From an uncultured Christensenella sp. (GTDB taxonomy: Bacteria > Bacillota > Clostridia > Christensenellales > UBA1750), in the NCBI GenBank assembly GCA_905193155.1, contig CAJJNQ010000031.1, forward strand, positions 1 to 29,103: a DNA stretch of 29,103 nt, read 5' to 3'. Shown here one piece after another: positions 1 through 7,984 of the stretch (position 1 is the first letter of the stretch; every line of letters starts with the position of its first letter). The translations under genes and the position numbers were made by a program. Below the pieces are notes generated by a model. That model made no database searches, had not been told where the DNA came from, and saw only the letters and a list, made by a program, of their open reading frames with translations.

Positions 1-54
1 CTGCTTGAACAATTTTTGCTTCAGAATATTGTCTAACTTTTTGGGGTCACTTCA
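1..54. mobile_element. Probable terminal end of an IS3-family-like insertion sequence
   Basis: Read on the minus strand, the segment ending at base 54 begins TGAAGTGACCCC and continues AAAAAGTTAGACA. This resembles, from memory, the terminal inverted repeats of IS3-family (IS150-group) elements in Firmicutes, which also begin with TG and end with CA. No transposase frame is visible because the window starts here, so the body of the element would lie to the left. The call rests only on the terminal sequence. The other end of the element and any target duplication cannot be checked from this window. Confidence 0.35.
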
Positions 55-147
55 TACTTTCATCGGGGATTTTTGTTTCTCCATGCGAACCGCTCAGCAA
101 AAACCGTCTTGAAAAGAGAAGTTTTCTGCGCATGACCTATTTTGATA

Positions 148-156
148 TGGTATAAT
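148..156 (+). promoter_or_regulatory. Extended -10 promoter of the MATE-RqcH operon
   Basis: TGGTATAAT is a perfect -10 hexamer (151-156) with the TGn extension, 37 bases before the MATE start codon. No convincing -35 hexamer lies 16-18 bases upstream, which fits an extended -10 promoter. AAGGAGG at 178-184 is the ribosome site of the gene. The remaining bases 55-147 contain nothing else I can identify. Confidence 0.65.
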
Positions 157-193
157 GAAAAACGGATAGCAAAGCCGCAAGGAGGCTTGTCAC

Positions 194-1534
194 ATGAAGA
201 ATCCCCTGCGCGCAGTCAGCAAGGACGAAAGTCTTTCCTTTCGATTCACGTTGCCGGTCGTTGCAGAAAATGTACTGACGATCTTCATTGGACTCCTATT
301 CTCGCGCATCATCAGCACCATCAGCGCCAGCGCGCTGGCGGCCATCGGCATGTCCAACACGGTGATGGCGGTGGTTTCGGCGCTGTTTTCCGTCGTCACG
401 ACGGGCGCAGCCGTGCTGGTCTCCCGCCAGATCGGCGCGCAGGACGGGCTGGGCGCGGCGGAAACCATCGAGCAATCGCTGTTTCTGGCGCTGGTGAGCA
501 GCCTCGCGCTGACCGCTCTGTGCATGCTGACCGCGCAGCCGATGCTGCGGCTGCTGATGCCCACGGCGGAGGATCAGCTCTTTGGCGAGGCCGTGCGGTA
601 TTATCAGATGCTGCTTCTGTCGCTGCCGTTTCTCACCGTGCATTCGGTGCTGAGCACGGTGGCGCGCTCCATGGGCGACAGCCGCAACCCGATGCTGGTG
701 GCGCTGCTGATGAACCTGTGCCAGCTGGCGTTTGCTTACCTGCTGATTTCCGTACTTCATCTGGAAGAAACCGGCGCAGGGCTTGCCTATGTGTTCTGCC
801 GCCTGCTCGGCGCGGGACTCATGCTGGCGGTGCTGCTGCGGAACCACAAGTATTTTGTGCTGCATCTGCGGAACCTGCTGCATCCGCACCTTCGCACCAT
901 CGTGCGCATCCTGCACATCGGCGTGCCGGTGAGCATCGAGAGCATCTTCGTGCAGGTGGGTTATATGCTGGGCAACAGCATGGCCATCGCACTGGGCACG
1001 TTTGAAAGCGGCGTTTATCAGATTCTCAACACGCTCAATACCTTCATCACCCTGCCGCAAGGCATCTGCTCGACCGTGGCGCTGGCCGCAGTGGGGCATC
1101 TGCTGGGCGCAGAGCGCGTGCGTGACGCCAAGCATTCCGGGCGCATTGTCTGGGCGGCGGGCATCGGCTGCACGCTGCTGCTGGGCACGATCGCCATGCT
1201 CTTCGGCACCCCGCTCTCCGGCCTGTACTCCTCCGATCCCGCAGCGATTTCCGAAAGCGCGGGGCTGCTGTGGCTGCTGGTCGTGATGGACATTGCGGGG
1301 GTTTCGATCAACGGCATTGATCCCCAGCTGCGCGCGGGCGGCGACGTCAAATACGTTATGTGCGTGACGCTCTTTGCCGTGTGGGGCATTCGACTGCCGC
1401 TGACCTGGCTTTTCTGCTTCAAAATTCATCTGGGTGTGCCGGGCATCTTCCTGGCCAACGCCATTTCACTCTATTTCCGTGCAGTGATGGGCTTCGTCCG
1501 TCACTGCGGAACCCGCTGGATCAAGCGCGTGTAA
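194..1534 (+). CDS. MATE family multidrug/toxin efflux transporter
   Basis: This 446-residue, almost wholly hydrophobic protein has about 12 predicted membrane helices in two similar halves. Typical MATE signatures are the N-terminal PVVAENVLTIFIGLL segment, the NTVMAVVSALF and GAAVLVSRQIGA stretch in the first bundle, and RSMGDSRNPM before helix 5. MATE proteins sit in the cytoplasmic membrane and export organic cations or drugs by sodium or proton antiport. The substrate cannot be read from the sequence. The length (about 450) is normal for the family. The ATG at 194 is chosen because AAGGAGG lies 9 bases upstream and the N-terminus aligns with a short cytoplasmic leader. The gene is first in a plus-strand run and is followed 31 bases later by rqcH. 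Confidence 0.9.
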   Translation: MKNPLRAVSKDESLSFRFTLPVVAENVLTIFIGLLFSRIISTISASALAAIGMSNTVMAVVSALFSVVTTGAAVLVSRQIGAQDGLGAAETIEQSLFLALVSSLALTALCMLTAQPMLRLLMPTAEDQLFGEAVRYYQMLLLSLPFLTVHSVLSTVARSMGDSRNPMLVALLMNLCQLAFAYLLISVLHLEETGAGLAYVFCRLLGAGLMLAVLLRNHKYFVLHLRNLLHPHLRTIVRILHIGVPVSIESIFVQVGYMLGNSMAIALGTFESGVYQILNTLNTFITLPQGICSTVALAAVGHLLGAERVRDAKHSGRIVWAAGIGCTLLLGTIAMLFGTPLSGLYSSDPAAISESAGLLWLLVVMDIAGVSINGIDPQLRAGGDVKYVMCVTLFAVWGIRLPLTWLFCFKIHLGVPGIFLANAISLYFRAVMGFVRHCGTRWIKRV

Positions 1535-1565
1535 ACCGCGCTCCGGCCCTAGAAAGGACACTCTT

Positions 1566-3299
1566 ATGCCAATGGACGGACTGACGCTCGGCGCGATGGC
1601 GCGCGAGTTGAATCATCTATTAGAGGGCGGCCGTGTGGACCGCGTGCAGCAGACCGAACGCGACGAGTTGATGCTGACGCTGCGCGCGCAGGGCAAAAAC
1701 CATCGCCTGCTGCTCTCCTCCAGCCCCAACAATGCCCGCATTCATTTGACTGCGCAGAACAAGCGCAGCCCTGACACGCCGCCGATGTTCTGCATGCTGC
1801 TGCGCAAATTTCTGGTCAACGCGCGCTTTTTAGGTGCCGAACAGCTGGGCGCGGACCGCGTGCTGACGCTGCGTTTTGAGGGCTTGGACGAACTGGGCGA
1901 CCTGACCGAGCGCCGGCTCATCATCGAAATCATGGGGCGCCACTCCAACCTGATTCTAACCGATCACAACGGAAAGATACTCGACAGCGCGCGCCACGTC
2001 ACCGACGACATCAGCCGCGTGCGCGAGGTGCTGCCCGGCCTTCCCTACAAAACGCCGCCCGCACAGGACAAGCTGAACCCCTATCAGGCGCAGGAGATGG
2101 ACTATCTGCGCGCGCTGGGGCCGCTGGCCGGATTGCGCCTGGACAAGGCCTTGCAGCAGAGCGTCTCCGGCCTTTCGGCGCAGGCCGCGCGGGAGCTTGC
2201 CTTCCGCATCAGCGGCAGCGAAAGCGCCCCCCTGACCGACGCGCTCGTGCCGACAGCGGCAGGCAAGCTCACCTTCTTCTTTGCGCACCTGGAAGATGTG
2301 CCAACGCTGCTGACCGATGAGGACGGCGCGCCGCTGGATGTGACGGGCTTCCCCTATCTCTCCCGCGACCCCTCCCGGCAAAAGACCATGCCCACGCTCT
2401 CCGAGGCGATGGACGTGTATTTCACACAGCGCGACCTGCGCGAGCGCATCACGCAGCGCGCCCACGACCTGCGTCGTTTTTTACAGAACGCATTGGAGCG
2501 CGACGAAAAGAAGCTGGCCATCCAGCGGCAGACCCTGCTCGACGCAGAAAACATGGACGATCTGCGCCGCAAGGGCGATCTGATCACCGCATCGATTCAC
2601 CTGATCCCGCGCGGTGCAAAGAAGATCTCCGTGCCGGATTATTTCGATCCGGAAATGCGCCCTATCGAGCTGGATCTCAATCCCGCGCTTTCCCCCGCAG
2701 AAAATGCGCAGCGCTGCTACAAGCAATACAACAAGCTCAAGGCCGCCAGCGACCTGGTCATCGACCAGATGACCGCCAATGAGGAAGAAATCACCTATCT
2801 GGAAGGACAGCTGGAAAACCTGGAGCTCTGCTCCACCTTTGATGAATTGACCGAAATCCGCCAGGAGCTGGTGCGCGTCGGGCTGATGCGCGACAACAAC
2901 AAAGGCAAAAAGCCCGTCAAAGTGCCGGAATCCAAGCCGCACCATTTTGTCTCCGACGACGGTGTGGACATCTTCGTAGGCAAAAACAACGTGCAGAACG
3001 ACCGGCTGACGGGCGCGGCGCTGGGCGAGGAAACCTGGCTGCACGCCAAGGATATGCCCGGTTCCCACGTCATCGTCAAATCTGCTTCTCCCTCTGACCA
3101 GACGATTTTGCAGGCTGCTCAGCTCGCCGCCACCTATTCCAAAGGGCGACAGGCCGACAAGGTACCGGTGGATTATACCCTGCGAAAATATGTCAAAAAG
3201 CCCGGCGGCGCAAAACCCGGTTTTGTGATTTATACCCACCAGCAAACGCTCTATGTTTCCCCCGACGAAAAGCTTGCGCAGCGCTTGATGAAAAACTGA
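1566..3299 (+). CDS. rqcH: RqcH-type NFACT ribosome quality control protein (FbpA family)
   Basis: The 577-residue product has the NFACT architecture. Residues 1 to about 220 are the NFACT-N domain, beginning MPMDGLTLGAMARELN and containing EIMGRHSNLIL. The helix-hairpin/coiled-coil middle (about 280-430) contains the long arm. The NFACT-R domain (about 450-560) contains FVGKNNVQNDRLT and WLHAKDMPGSHVIVKS. Members bind the 50S subunit carrying a stalled peptidyl-tRNA and recruit tRNA-Ala to add C-terminal alanine tails that mark the nascent chain for degradation. Streptococcal homologues were first named fibronectin-binding proteins, but there is no signal peptide here, so a cytosolic role is expected. 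AAAGGA lies 7 bases before the ATG. Confidence 0.92.
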   Translation: MPMDGLTLGAMARELNHLLEGGRVDRVQQTERDELMLTLRAQGKNHRLLLSSSPNNARIHLTAQNKRSPDTPPMFCMLLRKFLVNARFLGAEQLGADRVLTLRFEGLDELGDLTERRLIIEIMGRHSNLILTDHNGKILDSARHVTDDISRVREVLPGLPYKTPPAQDKLNPYQAQEMDYLRALGPLAGLRLDKALQQSVSGLSAQAARELAFRISGSESAPLTDALVPTAAGKLTFFFAHLEDVPTLLTDEDGAPLDVTGFPYLSRDPSRQKTMPTLSEAMDVYFTQRDLRERITQRAHDLRRFLQNALERDEKKLAIQRQTLLDAENMDDLRRKGDLITASIHLIPRGAKKISVPDYFDPEMRPIELDLNPALSPAENAQRCYKQYNKLKAASDLVIDQMTANEEEITYLEGQLENLELCSTFDELTEIRQELVRVGLMRDNNKGKKPVKVPESKPHHFVSDDGVDIFVGKNNVQNDRLTGAALGEETWLHAKDMPGSHVIVKSASPSDQTILQAAQLAATYSKGRQADKVPVDYTLRKYVKKPGGAKPGFVIYTHQQTLYVSPDEKLAQRLMKN

Positions 3300-3349
3300 C
3301 GCAAGAGCAGATAAAATCTTTTGTAGAACATGCTTAAGGAGGAGTCCCC

Positions 3350-4036
3350 ATGAAGCGCAGCCAGATCAACAAAGCCCTCAGGGAACTGGAAGCCATGTGT
3401 GTCAAAGAACACTGCTATCTCCCCCCGTTCTGCCATTTTACGCCCGAGGAATGGCAGGAAAAAGGGCATGAATACGATGAAGTGCGCGACTGCATGCTGG
3501 GCTGGGACATCACGGATTTCGGCTCCGGCGATTTTGACAAAATCGGCTTTTCACTCATCACCATCCGCAACGGCAACCGCAAAATGACAGATAAATACCC
3601 CAAGGTTTATGCAGAAAAGCTGCTCTACCTCAAGGAAGGCCAGTCTGCGGCGAACCATTTCCATTGGTTCAAAACCGAGGATATCATCAACCGCGGCGGC
3701 GGCAACGCGCTGATCCGCGTCTACAACAGTCTGCCGGATGAAGAGATCGACTATATTTCCGACGTAACGATCCATTCCGACGGCCGCACCTACACCGTGC
3801 CCGCCGGCACGCAGATCCGGCTCACCCCCGGCGAGAGTATCTTCATTTATCAGGGGCTCTATCACGACTTCAACGTCGAGCCCGGCACCGGCCCTGTGCT
3901 GCTGGGCGAGGTCAGCCAGTGCAACGACGATAACACCGACAACCGCTTCAATCCTCCCGCAGGACGTTTCCCCGAAATTGAGGAAGACGAAGCGCCCTAC
4001 CGCCTGCTCTGCAACGAGTACCCGGAGGCCAGATAA
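3350..4036 (+). CDS. D-lyxose isomerase (cupin fold)
   Basis: The 228-residue protein resembles the D-lyxose isomerase family (EC 5.3.1.15), which interconverts D-lyxose and D-xylulose, and often D-mannose and D-fructose, with a divalent metal. The expected cupin metal ligands are visible as H103 and H105 in ANHFHWFKTEDI, E110 in the same segment, and H172 in GLYHDF. MLGWDITDFGSGDF and GFSLITIRNGN are further family hallmarks. TAAGGAGGAG stands 5 bases before the ATG, a very strong ribosome site. The gene is followed after 2 bases by an APH-fold kinase, so the two are almost certainly translated together. No sugar transporter or other pentose gene is in the window, so the physiological sugar is unknown. 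Confidence 0.88.
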   Translation: MKRSQINKALRELEAMCVKEHCYLPPFCHFTPEEWQEKGHEYDEVRDCMLGWDITDFGSGDFDKIGFSLITIRNGNRKMTDKYPKVYAEKLLYLKEGQSAANHFHWFKTEDIINRGGGNALIRVYNSLPDEEIDYISDVTIHSDGRTYTVPAGTQIRLTPGESIFIYQGLYHDFNVEPGTGPVLLGEVSQCNDDNTDNRFNPPAGRFPEIEEDEAPYRLLCNEYPEAR

Positions 4037-4038
4037 GC

Positions 4039-4884
4039 ATGCAGCCTGCCAAATGGCGCAAAACCTGCGATCCGTTCGCGCTGAACTTCACCCGCTTCCG
4101 CCTTGTGGAAGTGCTCGGCTACCCTCACGCAGGAAATGACGTGTTCCACGTCCGCGGTTTGCTGGACGGGCATGAAGCTACCGCTTATCTCAAGGTCGCA
4201 CGCCAGCCTGGTGCAGACATTGAGCGGGAGATCGCTCTCCTTGCGCAGCTTTGCGAACCAATTTATCCGAAGGTACTGGATCACGGTGCGTCTCCCGCGC
4301 CATGGTCGCTCACGGAGGAATTGCCGGGACAGCGCCTTTCCGTCCTGCTGGGCGAAAACGAGTCACTTGCCTCTCTTTCCTATCTGGAGAAATATGGCGC
4401 AATGCTGGCTCTTCTGCACAGCTTGCACCCCGAAGCGCCTGTGCAGGCAGATCGCTCGTTTTATCATCGTCCAACGCAGGATGTACTGCAAAAGCTGGGA
4501 CTTTCTGCAATGAAATCCTTTTTTACACAGCCGCTCCCGCCGGGAGACACGGTTTTCTGCCACGGTGATTTTCACTATGCCAATCTGCTCTGGCAGGATC
4601 ATCATATCTCTGCTATACTGGATTTTGAGCTGTCCGGCTATGGCGATCGAGAGCGGGACATCGCCTGGGCGCTCTTTCTGCGCCCAGGACAGAAGTTTCT
4701 GACCACACCGGAAGAGGAAGCGCACTTCCTCATGGGCTACCAGCGGCACGCGCCCTGCGACGAACGCCGCATCCGCTTTTTCATGGCGCAGTTTTATGTG
4801 CATTTTCTTGAACTCATTTTGGATGATGCAGATTGGCGCCTCCATGCACAGGCATGGCTTGACAGAGCGTCGCGTGAGGCATAA
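4039..4884 (+). CDS. APH-fold small-molecule phosphotransferase
   Basis: This 281-residue protein belongs to the aminoglycoside phosphotransferase/choline kinase (APH) superfamily. The catalytic loop CHGDFHYANLLW gives H175, D177 and N182. The metal-binding DFE follows at D195 (AILDFELSGYGD), and the conserved RDIAW comes right after. An N-terminal lysine in AYLKVAR (K52) fits the nucleotide-binding position. The family phosphorylates hydroxyl groups of antibiotics, choline, homoserine, fructosamine or sugars, and the sequence does not decide among them. The start is 2 bases after the stop of the lyxose isomerase gene, suggesting translational coupling and perhaps a sugar substrate. That link is inference. 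An antibiotic resistance role is possible but not favoured by the context. Confidence 0.85.
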   Translation: MQPAKWRKTCDPFALNFTRFRLVEVLGYPHAGNDVFHVRGLLDGHEATAYLKVARQPGADIEREIALLAQLCEPIYPKVLDHGASPAPWSLTEELPGQRLSVLLGENESLASLSYLEKYGAMLALLHSLHPEAPVQADRSFYHRPTQDVLQKLGLSAMKSFFTQPLPPGDTVFCHGDFHYANLLWQDHHISAILDFELSGYGDRERDIAWALFLRPGQKFLTTPEEEAHFLMGYQRHAPCDERRIRFFMAQFYVHFLELILDDADWRLHAQAWLDRASREA

Positions 4885-4949
4885 AATGAAATCATTAACA
4901 GTCTGCGGCTGCATTCTGTTCGCCGTGGAGGGAAAGAAGGTTTATTTTT

Positions 4950-6353
4950 ATGGACAGAAAGATCGCCTGGGCGCAGTACGGCGCCGAGGATCTTGCGAAA
5001 CTCGAAAAAATATCCGCCGATTATAAAGAATACCTCGACCTGTGCAAAACCGAGCGCGAGGCCATCACCTATGCCGTCCGCGCGCTGCGTGAGCACGGCT
5101 ACATCAGCGTGGACGAAGCTCGCGAACAGGGCGTGAAGCTCACCGCCGGAACCAAGCTCTACGCGGTGAACCACAAAAAGGCCATCGCAGCATTCCAGCT
5201 CGGCCGTCAGCCGCTGGAAAAGGGCATGAACATCCTCGGCGCACACATTGATTCGCCCCGCCTGGATGTCAAGCAGAATCCGCTCTACGAAAATGAAAAC
5301 ATGGCCTATCTGGACACGCACTATTACGGCGGCATCAAGAAGTACCAGTGGGTCACGCTGCCGCTGGCCATCCACGGCGTGGTCGCTCGCAAAGACGGCA
5401 CCGTGATCGATATCTGCATTGGTGAAAAGGACGACGATCCGGTGTTCGTGATCTCTGATCTGCTGGTACACCTTTCTGCCAACCAGATGCAAAAGAACGC
5501 TGCAACCGTAGTCGAGGGCGAAAACCTCGACCTGCTCATTGCCAACCGTCCGCTCTCCGAGGACGAGAGCCTGACCAAGGGCGAAAAGGAACTGGTCAAG
5601 GCCAACGTGCTCAAACTGCTTGCGGATACTTATCAGATTGCAGAAGAAGATTTTGCCTCTGCCGAGCTGGAAATCGTGCCTGCCGGCAAGTCCCGCGACT
5701 GCGGCCTGGATCGCAGCATGATTTTGGGCTACGGTCAGGACGACAGCGTCTGCGCCTACACCTCTCTGGCCGCGATGCTGGATGTCAACGACCCCGAGTA
5801 CACCTCCTGCTGCCTGCTGGTCGATAAGGAAGAGATCGGCAGCGTCGGCGCATCGGGCATGCACTCGCTGTTCTTTGAAAACCTCGTTGCCGAGCTGGTC
5901 GCGCTGACCACCGGCGCGGAATCCGACCTGAAGGTTCGCCGCGCGCTGGCCAATTCCCGCATGCTCTCCTCCGATGTGAGCGCAGGCTTTGATCCGCTCT
6001 ATCCCGAAGTGTTCGAAAAGCGCAGCTCCGCGTTCTTCGGCAAGGGACTTGTGTTTAACAAGTTCACCGGCAGCCGCGGCAAGAGCGGTTCCAATGATGC
6101 GGACGCGGAATTCCTCGCCAAGGTGCGCAAGGTGATGGACGACGATTCGGTCGCCTATCAGTTTGCAGAGCTGGGCAAGGTGGATGCAGGCGGCGGCGGA
6201 ACCATCGCCTACATCATGGCAGCCTACGACATGGAGGTCATCGACAGCGGCGTTTCCGTGCTGAGCATGCACGCCCCTTGGGAGCTGACCAGCAAGGCCG
6301 ACGTCTACGAGGCCTACAAGGGCTATGTCGCCTTCATCACCGCAATGAAATAA
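4950..6353 (+). CDS. apeB: M18 family aspartyl-type aminopeptidase
   Basis: The 467-residue product is a peptidase family M18 protein. These are large dodecameric dinuclear-zinc aminopeptidases of the cytosol that prefer N-terminal acidic or neutral residues. Metal and catalytic motifs are visible: GAHIDSPRLDVKQ (H99 and D101), LVDKEEIGSVGASGMHS with the Glu pair, a Gly-rich GGGGTIAYIMA segment, and the C-terminal HAPWELTSKADVYEAY motif carrying the last metal-binding His. Length and motif spacing match bacterial M18 enzymes. The ribosome site is weaker than its neighbours (GAAGG about 10 bases upstream). It is the last gene of the plus-strand run, with a terminator starting 8 bases after its stop. 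The symbol is by family, since bacterial M18 genes are named inconsistently. Confidence 0.9.
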   Translation: MDRKIAWAQYGAEDLAKLEKISADYKEYLDLCKTEREAITYAVRALREHGYISVDEAREQGVKLTAGTKLYAVNHKKAIAAFQLGRQPLEKGMNILGAHIDSPRLDVKQNPLYENENMAYLDTHYYGGIKKYQWVTLPLAIHGVVARKDGTVIDICIGEKDDDPVFVISDLLVHLSANQMQKNAATVVEGENLDLLIANRPLSEDESLTKGEKELVKANVLKLLADTYQIAEEDFASAELEIVPAGKSRDCGLDRSMILGYGQDDSVCAYTSLAAMLDVNDPEYTSCCLLVDKEEIGSVGASGMHSLFFENLVAELVALTTGAESDLKVRRALANSRMLSSDVSAGFDPLYPEVFEKRSSAFFGKGLVFNKFTGSRGKSGSNDADAEFLAKVRKVMDDDSVAYQFAELGKVDAGGGGTIAYIMAAYDMEVIDSGVSVLSMHAPWELTSKADVYEAYKGYVAFITAMK

Positions 6354-6360
6354 CCCAATA

Positions 6361-6407
6361 AAATGTCCCGCAGCGGATCGAAATTCGCTGCGGGACATTT
6401 CTTTTCT
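6361..6407 (+). terminator. Intrinsic terminator of the plus-strand operon
   Basis: A perfect 15-bp stem (6361-6375 pairs with 6386-6400) encloses a 10-base loop. The core GTCCCGCAGCG is GC-rich and the 3' side runs into ATTTCTTTTCT. It lies directly behind the M18 aminopeptidase stop codon. The flanking A-run would give some termination from the other strand too, which suits the convergent minus-strand gene beyond. Confidence 0.93.
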
Positions 6408-6477
6408 ATATTCGAAAGCAGAAAAGTGCGCCTCCGTGAACATCCATAAGTTTGGAAAATAAAACGAGAAAACATTT

Positions 6478-6795
6478 TTGCCGATCCCCGCGCTTTTCGG
6501 TTATGACTTGGAGAACGACAGCGATTTCACCGGCGTGAAACAGATCGCATCGGAGTTTCATTTCCGGCTTCGGGCAAAAGGCTATGCGGAACAAGTGCCC
6601 AGCCCCATTCCCGCAATGGATACACCGCTTCGTTATTGGTACGCAAAAAACGAGGAAAAGGAGTGCAAGCAGCATATCCTCGATATGACGCAAAATTACC
6701 CGCAAATCGCCTTTGATGTGCTGCCCGATCTTAGGCGTGGCGGATCGGTTCTGTTGAAACCGGAATTGTTTGTGGAAGCGAGCGACAATCTTTAG
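6478..6795 (+). pseudogene. Unrecognised open frame, probable gene remnant
   Basis: An open frame of 105 codons starts only at TTG, with no ribosome-binding site and an in-frame TAA 21 bases upstream. It sits behind a strong terminator and no promoter is visible. The translation has a protein-like composition (for example GYDLENDSDF, PLRYWYAKNEEKE and PQIAFDVLPDL), and the base composition is more AT-rich than the neighbours. These signs fit the 3' remnant of a longer gene that lost its start. I do not recognise the family. Its stop overlaps by 4 bases the end of the convergent metallophosphoesterase gene. A genuine small gene with a weak TTG start cannot be excluded. Confidence 0.3.
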
Positions 6796-7643
6796 AAAGA
6801 TGCAGTTCTTCCCTTTGTCTCTTCCTTCCAATCGAACGCTGCATCCGGAATTTCCGCCGCAAGCTTCACGCCGTTCCAGCGGTCTCCCATGCCGATTTCC
6901 TGCGGCGTTTCTCGCAGCCACTCGCTCTTTTGGCCTGCGATATGAACGGAATGCGGCGTAAGCTCCACCGTTGCCCACAGCGGATCGCGGTAAAGCAGCA
7001 GGTTGCGCAAGCCCTGGCGCTTTTGATATTCTTCCTCGGAAAAGGCATTCGCCGGCTTCAAGTTCTGCCAAACGTAGGACATCGCATTGACCGTAAAAAA
7101 CACCGTTCTGCCGATCTTCCGGCAATCATTGCCGTGATCGTGACCGTTCATACAGAGCAGTGTGCTGCGTGCTTGCAGCAGACTTCGGATGCGCACACGA
7201 TCCGCTGCGCCGCGGCGGGCAAATTCATTGACGAGGCTGTGGTGGGAAAAGACGCAGACCGGTTCCTCTCCCTCTTGCAGAACACTGCGCAGCCATTCCA
7301 TCTGCTCCCCGTTTTCCTCCGGGGATCGGTTGGTATCGAGCAGTATGCAGCGTATGCTGCCGCAGGGAAACGCCTCGTATCCCTTCTCTTTGCCGAAAAA
7401 GCGCAGCGCTTGCTCTCTCCCCTCCCGCAGATCGTGATTGCCCAGCACAAAATGAATCGGAACGCCCGTGCCGCGCAGTCGATCCGTAAGGTGCCGGTTT
7501 TCCTCTTTGGGGCTGCAAAGATCGCCCAGGAACACCACAAAATCCGGCTTTTGCCGCCCGATTTCTTCCGTCAGCAATTCTAATCTCCGCTCGCCATCCG
7601 GGATATCATCGTAGTGCAGATCCCCTGCCGCCAGAAAACGCAT
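6792..7643 (-). CDS. Calcineurin-like metallophosphoesterase
   Basis: The 283-residue protein shows all five metal-binding blocks of the calcineurin-like phosphoesterase fold in order: GDLH (D8, H10), FLGDL (D41), GNHDL (N69, H70), VFSHHSL, and NGHDHGN. No signal peptide or membrane segment is seen, so it should act in the cytosol. The family contains phosphodiesterases, nucleotidases and protein phosphatases, and the substrate cannot be told from the motifs. The ATG at 7643 is preceded by GGGGGAG 5 bases upstream. The gene is 21 bases beyond the terminator of the small lipoprotein gene and has no obvious promoter of its own, so it may depend on read-through. Confidence 0.88.
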   Translation of the reverse strand: MRFLAAGDLHYDDIPDGERRLELLTEEIGRQKPDFVVFLGDLCSPKEENRHLTDRLRGTGVPIHFVLGNHDLREGREQALRFFGKEKGYEAFPCGSIRCILLDTNRSPEENGEQMEWLRSVLQEGEEPVCVFSHHSLVNEFARRGAADRVRIRSLLQARSTLLCMNGHDHGNDCRKIGRTVFFTVNAMSYVWQNLKPANAFSEEEYQKRQGLRNLLLYRDPLWATVELTPHSVHIAGQKSEWLRETPQEIGMGDRWNGVKLAAEIPDAAFDWKEETKGRTASF

Positions 7644-7664
7644 GCCATCTCCCCCCTTCCAAGC

Positions 7665-7703
7665 ATAAAAAACAGCTCTTCAGGAGAATCCGAAGAGCCG
7701 TTT
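7665..7703 (-). terminator. Intrinsic terminator after the IGGADGPT lipoprotein gene
   Basis: On the minus strand a 12-bp stem (7692-7703 pairs with 7670-7681, one G-U pair, arms AAACGGCTCTTC and GAAGAGCTGTTT) encloses a 10-base loop and is followed by a T-run. It starts 7 bases behind the stop of the small lipoprotein gene. No other terminator separates that gene from pyrD, so it probably also ends read-through from the pyr operon. Confidence 0.92.
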
Positions 7704-7710
7704 ACTGTTT

Positions 7711-7920
7711 TCAATATTTATTGCGATTGCGGTAGCCGATGAACGCACCGATGGCAAATACAGCGATGAGCACAACGATCAGCCAGATATTTACTCCATC
7801 TCCGGACGAGAGGAGTATTTTTGTCGGACCGTCCGCACCGCCGATCACGCCGACATCGGCCGAGCAGCCGCTCAGCAACAGCAATCCGCACGCACAGAGA
7901 AATGTTTTGAATCGCTTCAC
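7711..7920 (-). CDS. Small membrane-anchored lipoprotein with IGGADGPT motif
   Basis: The 69-residue product starts at GTG 7920, behind AAAGGAG at 7-base spacing. Residues 1-19 form a lipoprotein signal ending LLSGC, with C19 the predicted lipidated residue. VGVIGGADGPTKI follows at about 23-35, and a single membrane helix spans about 44-62 before a basic tail (GYRNRNKY). GVIGGADGPT is a well-known conserved segment of the beta subunit of sodium-pumping decarboxylases (OadB type). Here it occurs in a protein far too short to be that subunit, with no decarboxylase genes nearby. From memory, similar short lipoproteins are common in Clostridia and are sometimes misannotated as the beta subunit. 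The function is unknown. The gene has its own consensus promoter and terminator. Confidence 0.85.
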   Translation of the reverse strand: MKRFKTFLCACGLLLLSGCSADVGVIGGADGPTKILLSSGDGVNIWLIVVLIAVFAIGAFIGYRNRNKY

Positions 7921-7950
7921 GCTTTTTCTCCTTTGCACTTTCTGTTTCCC

Positions 7951-7979
7951 AGTATAGCGCAGGGAAAAATACCTGTCAA
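7951..7979 (-). promoter_or_regulatory. Consensus sigma-A promoter of the small lipoprotein gene
   Basis: On the minus strand TTGACA (7974-7979) is followed by a 17-base spacer and TATACT (7951-7956), about 30 bases before the GTG start. It is the closest match to the housekeeping consensus in the window. It lies immediately after the pyrD stop codon, so the lipoprotein can be made independently of the pyr operon. Confidence 0.9.
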
Positions 7980-7984
7980 GCCGA

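Noticed and set aside
4039..4884. Antibiotic resistance gene (aminoglycoside phosphotransferase)
   Set aside because: The fold matches, but the gene is coupled to a sugar isomerase inside a housekeeping-type operon, and specific resistance-enzyme features cannot be shown.
6406..7125. Long minus-strand open frame overlapping the metallophosphoesterase
   Set aside because: It is an alternate-frame reading of the phosphoesterase and of the remnant region. No motifs or ribosome site support it.
7711..7920. Truncated oxaloacetate decarboxylase beta subunit
   Set aside because: The product has its own signal peptide, promoter and terminator and lacks all other beta-subunit segments, so it is better described as a separate small lipoprotein.
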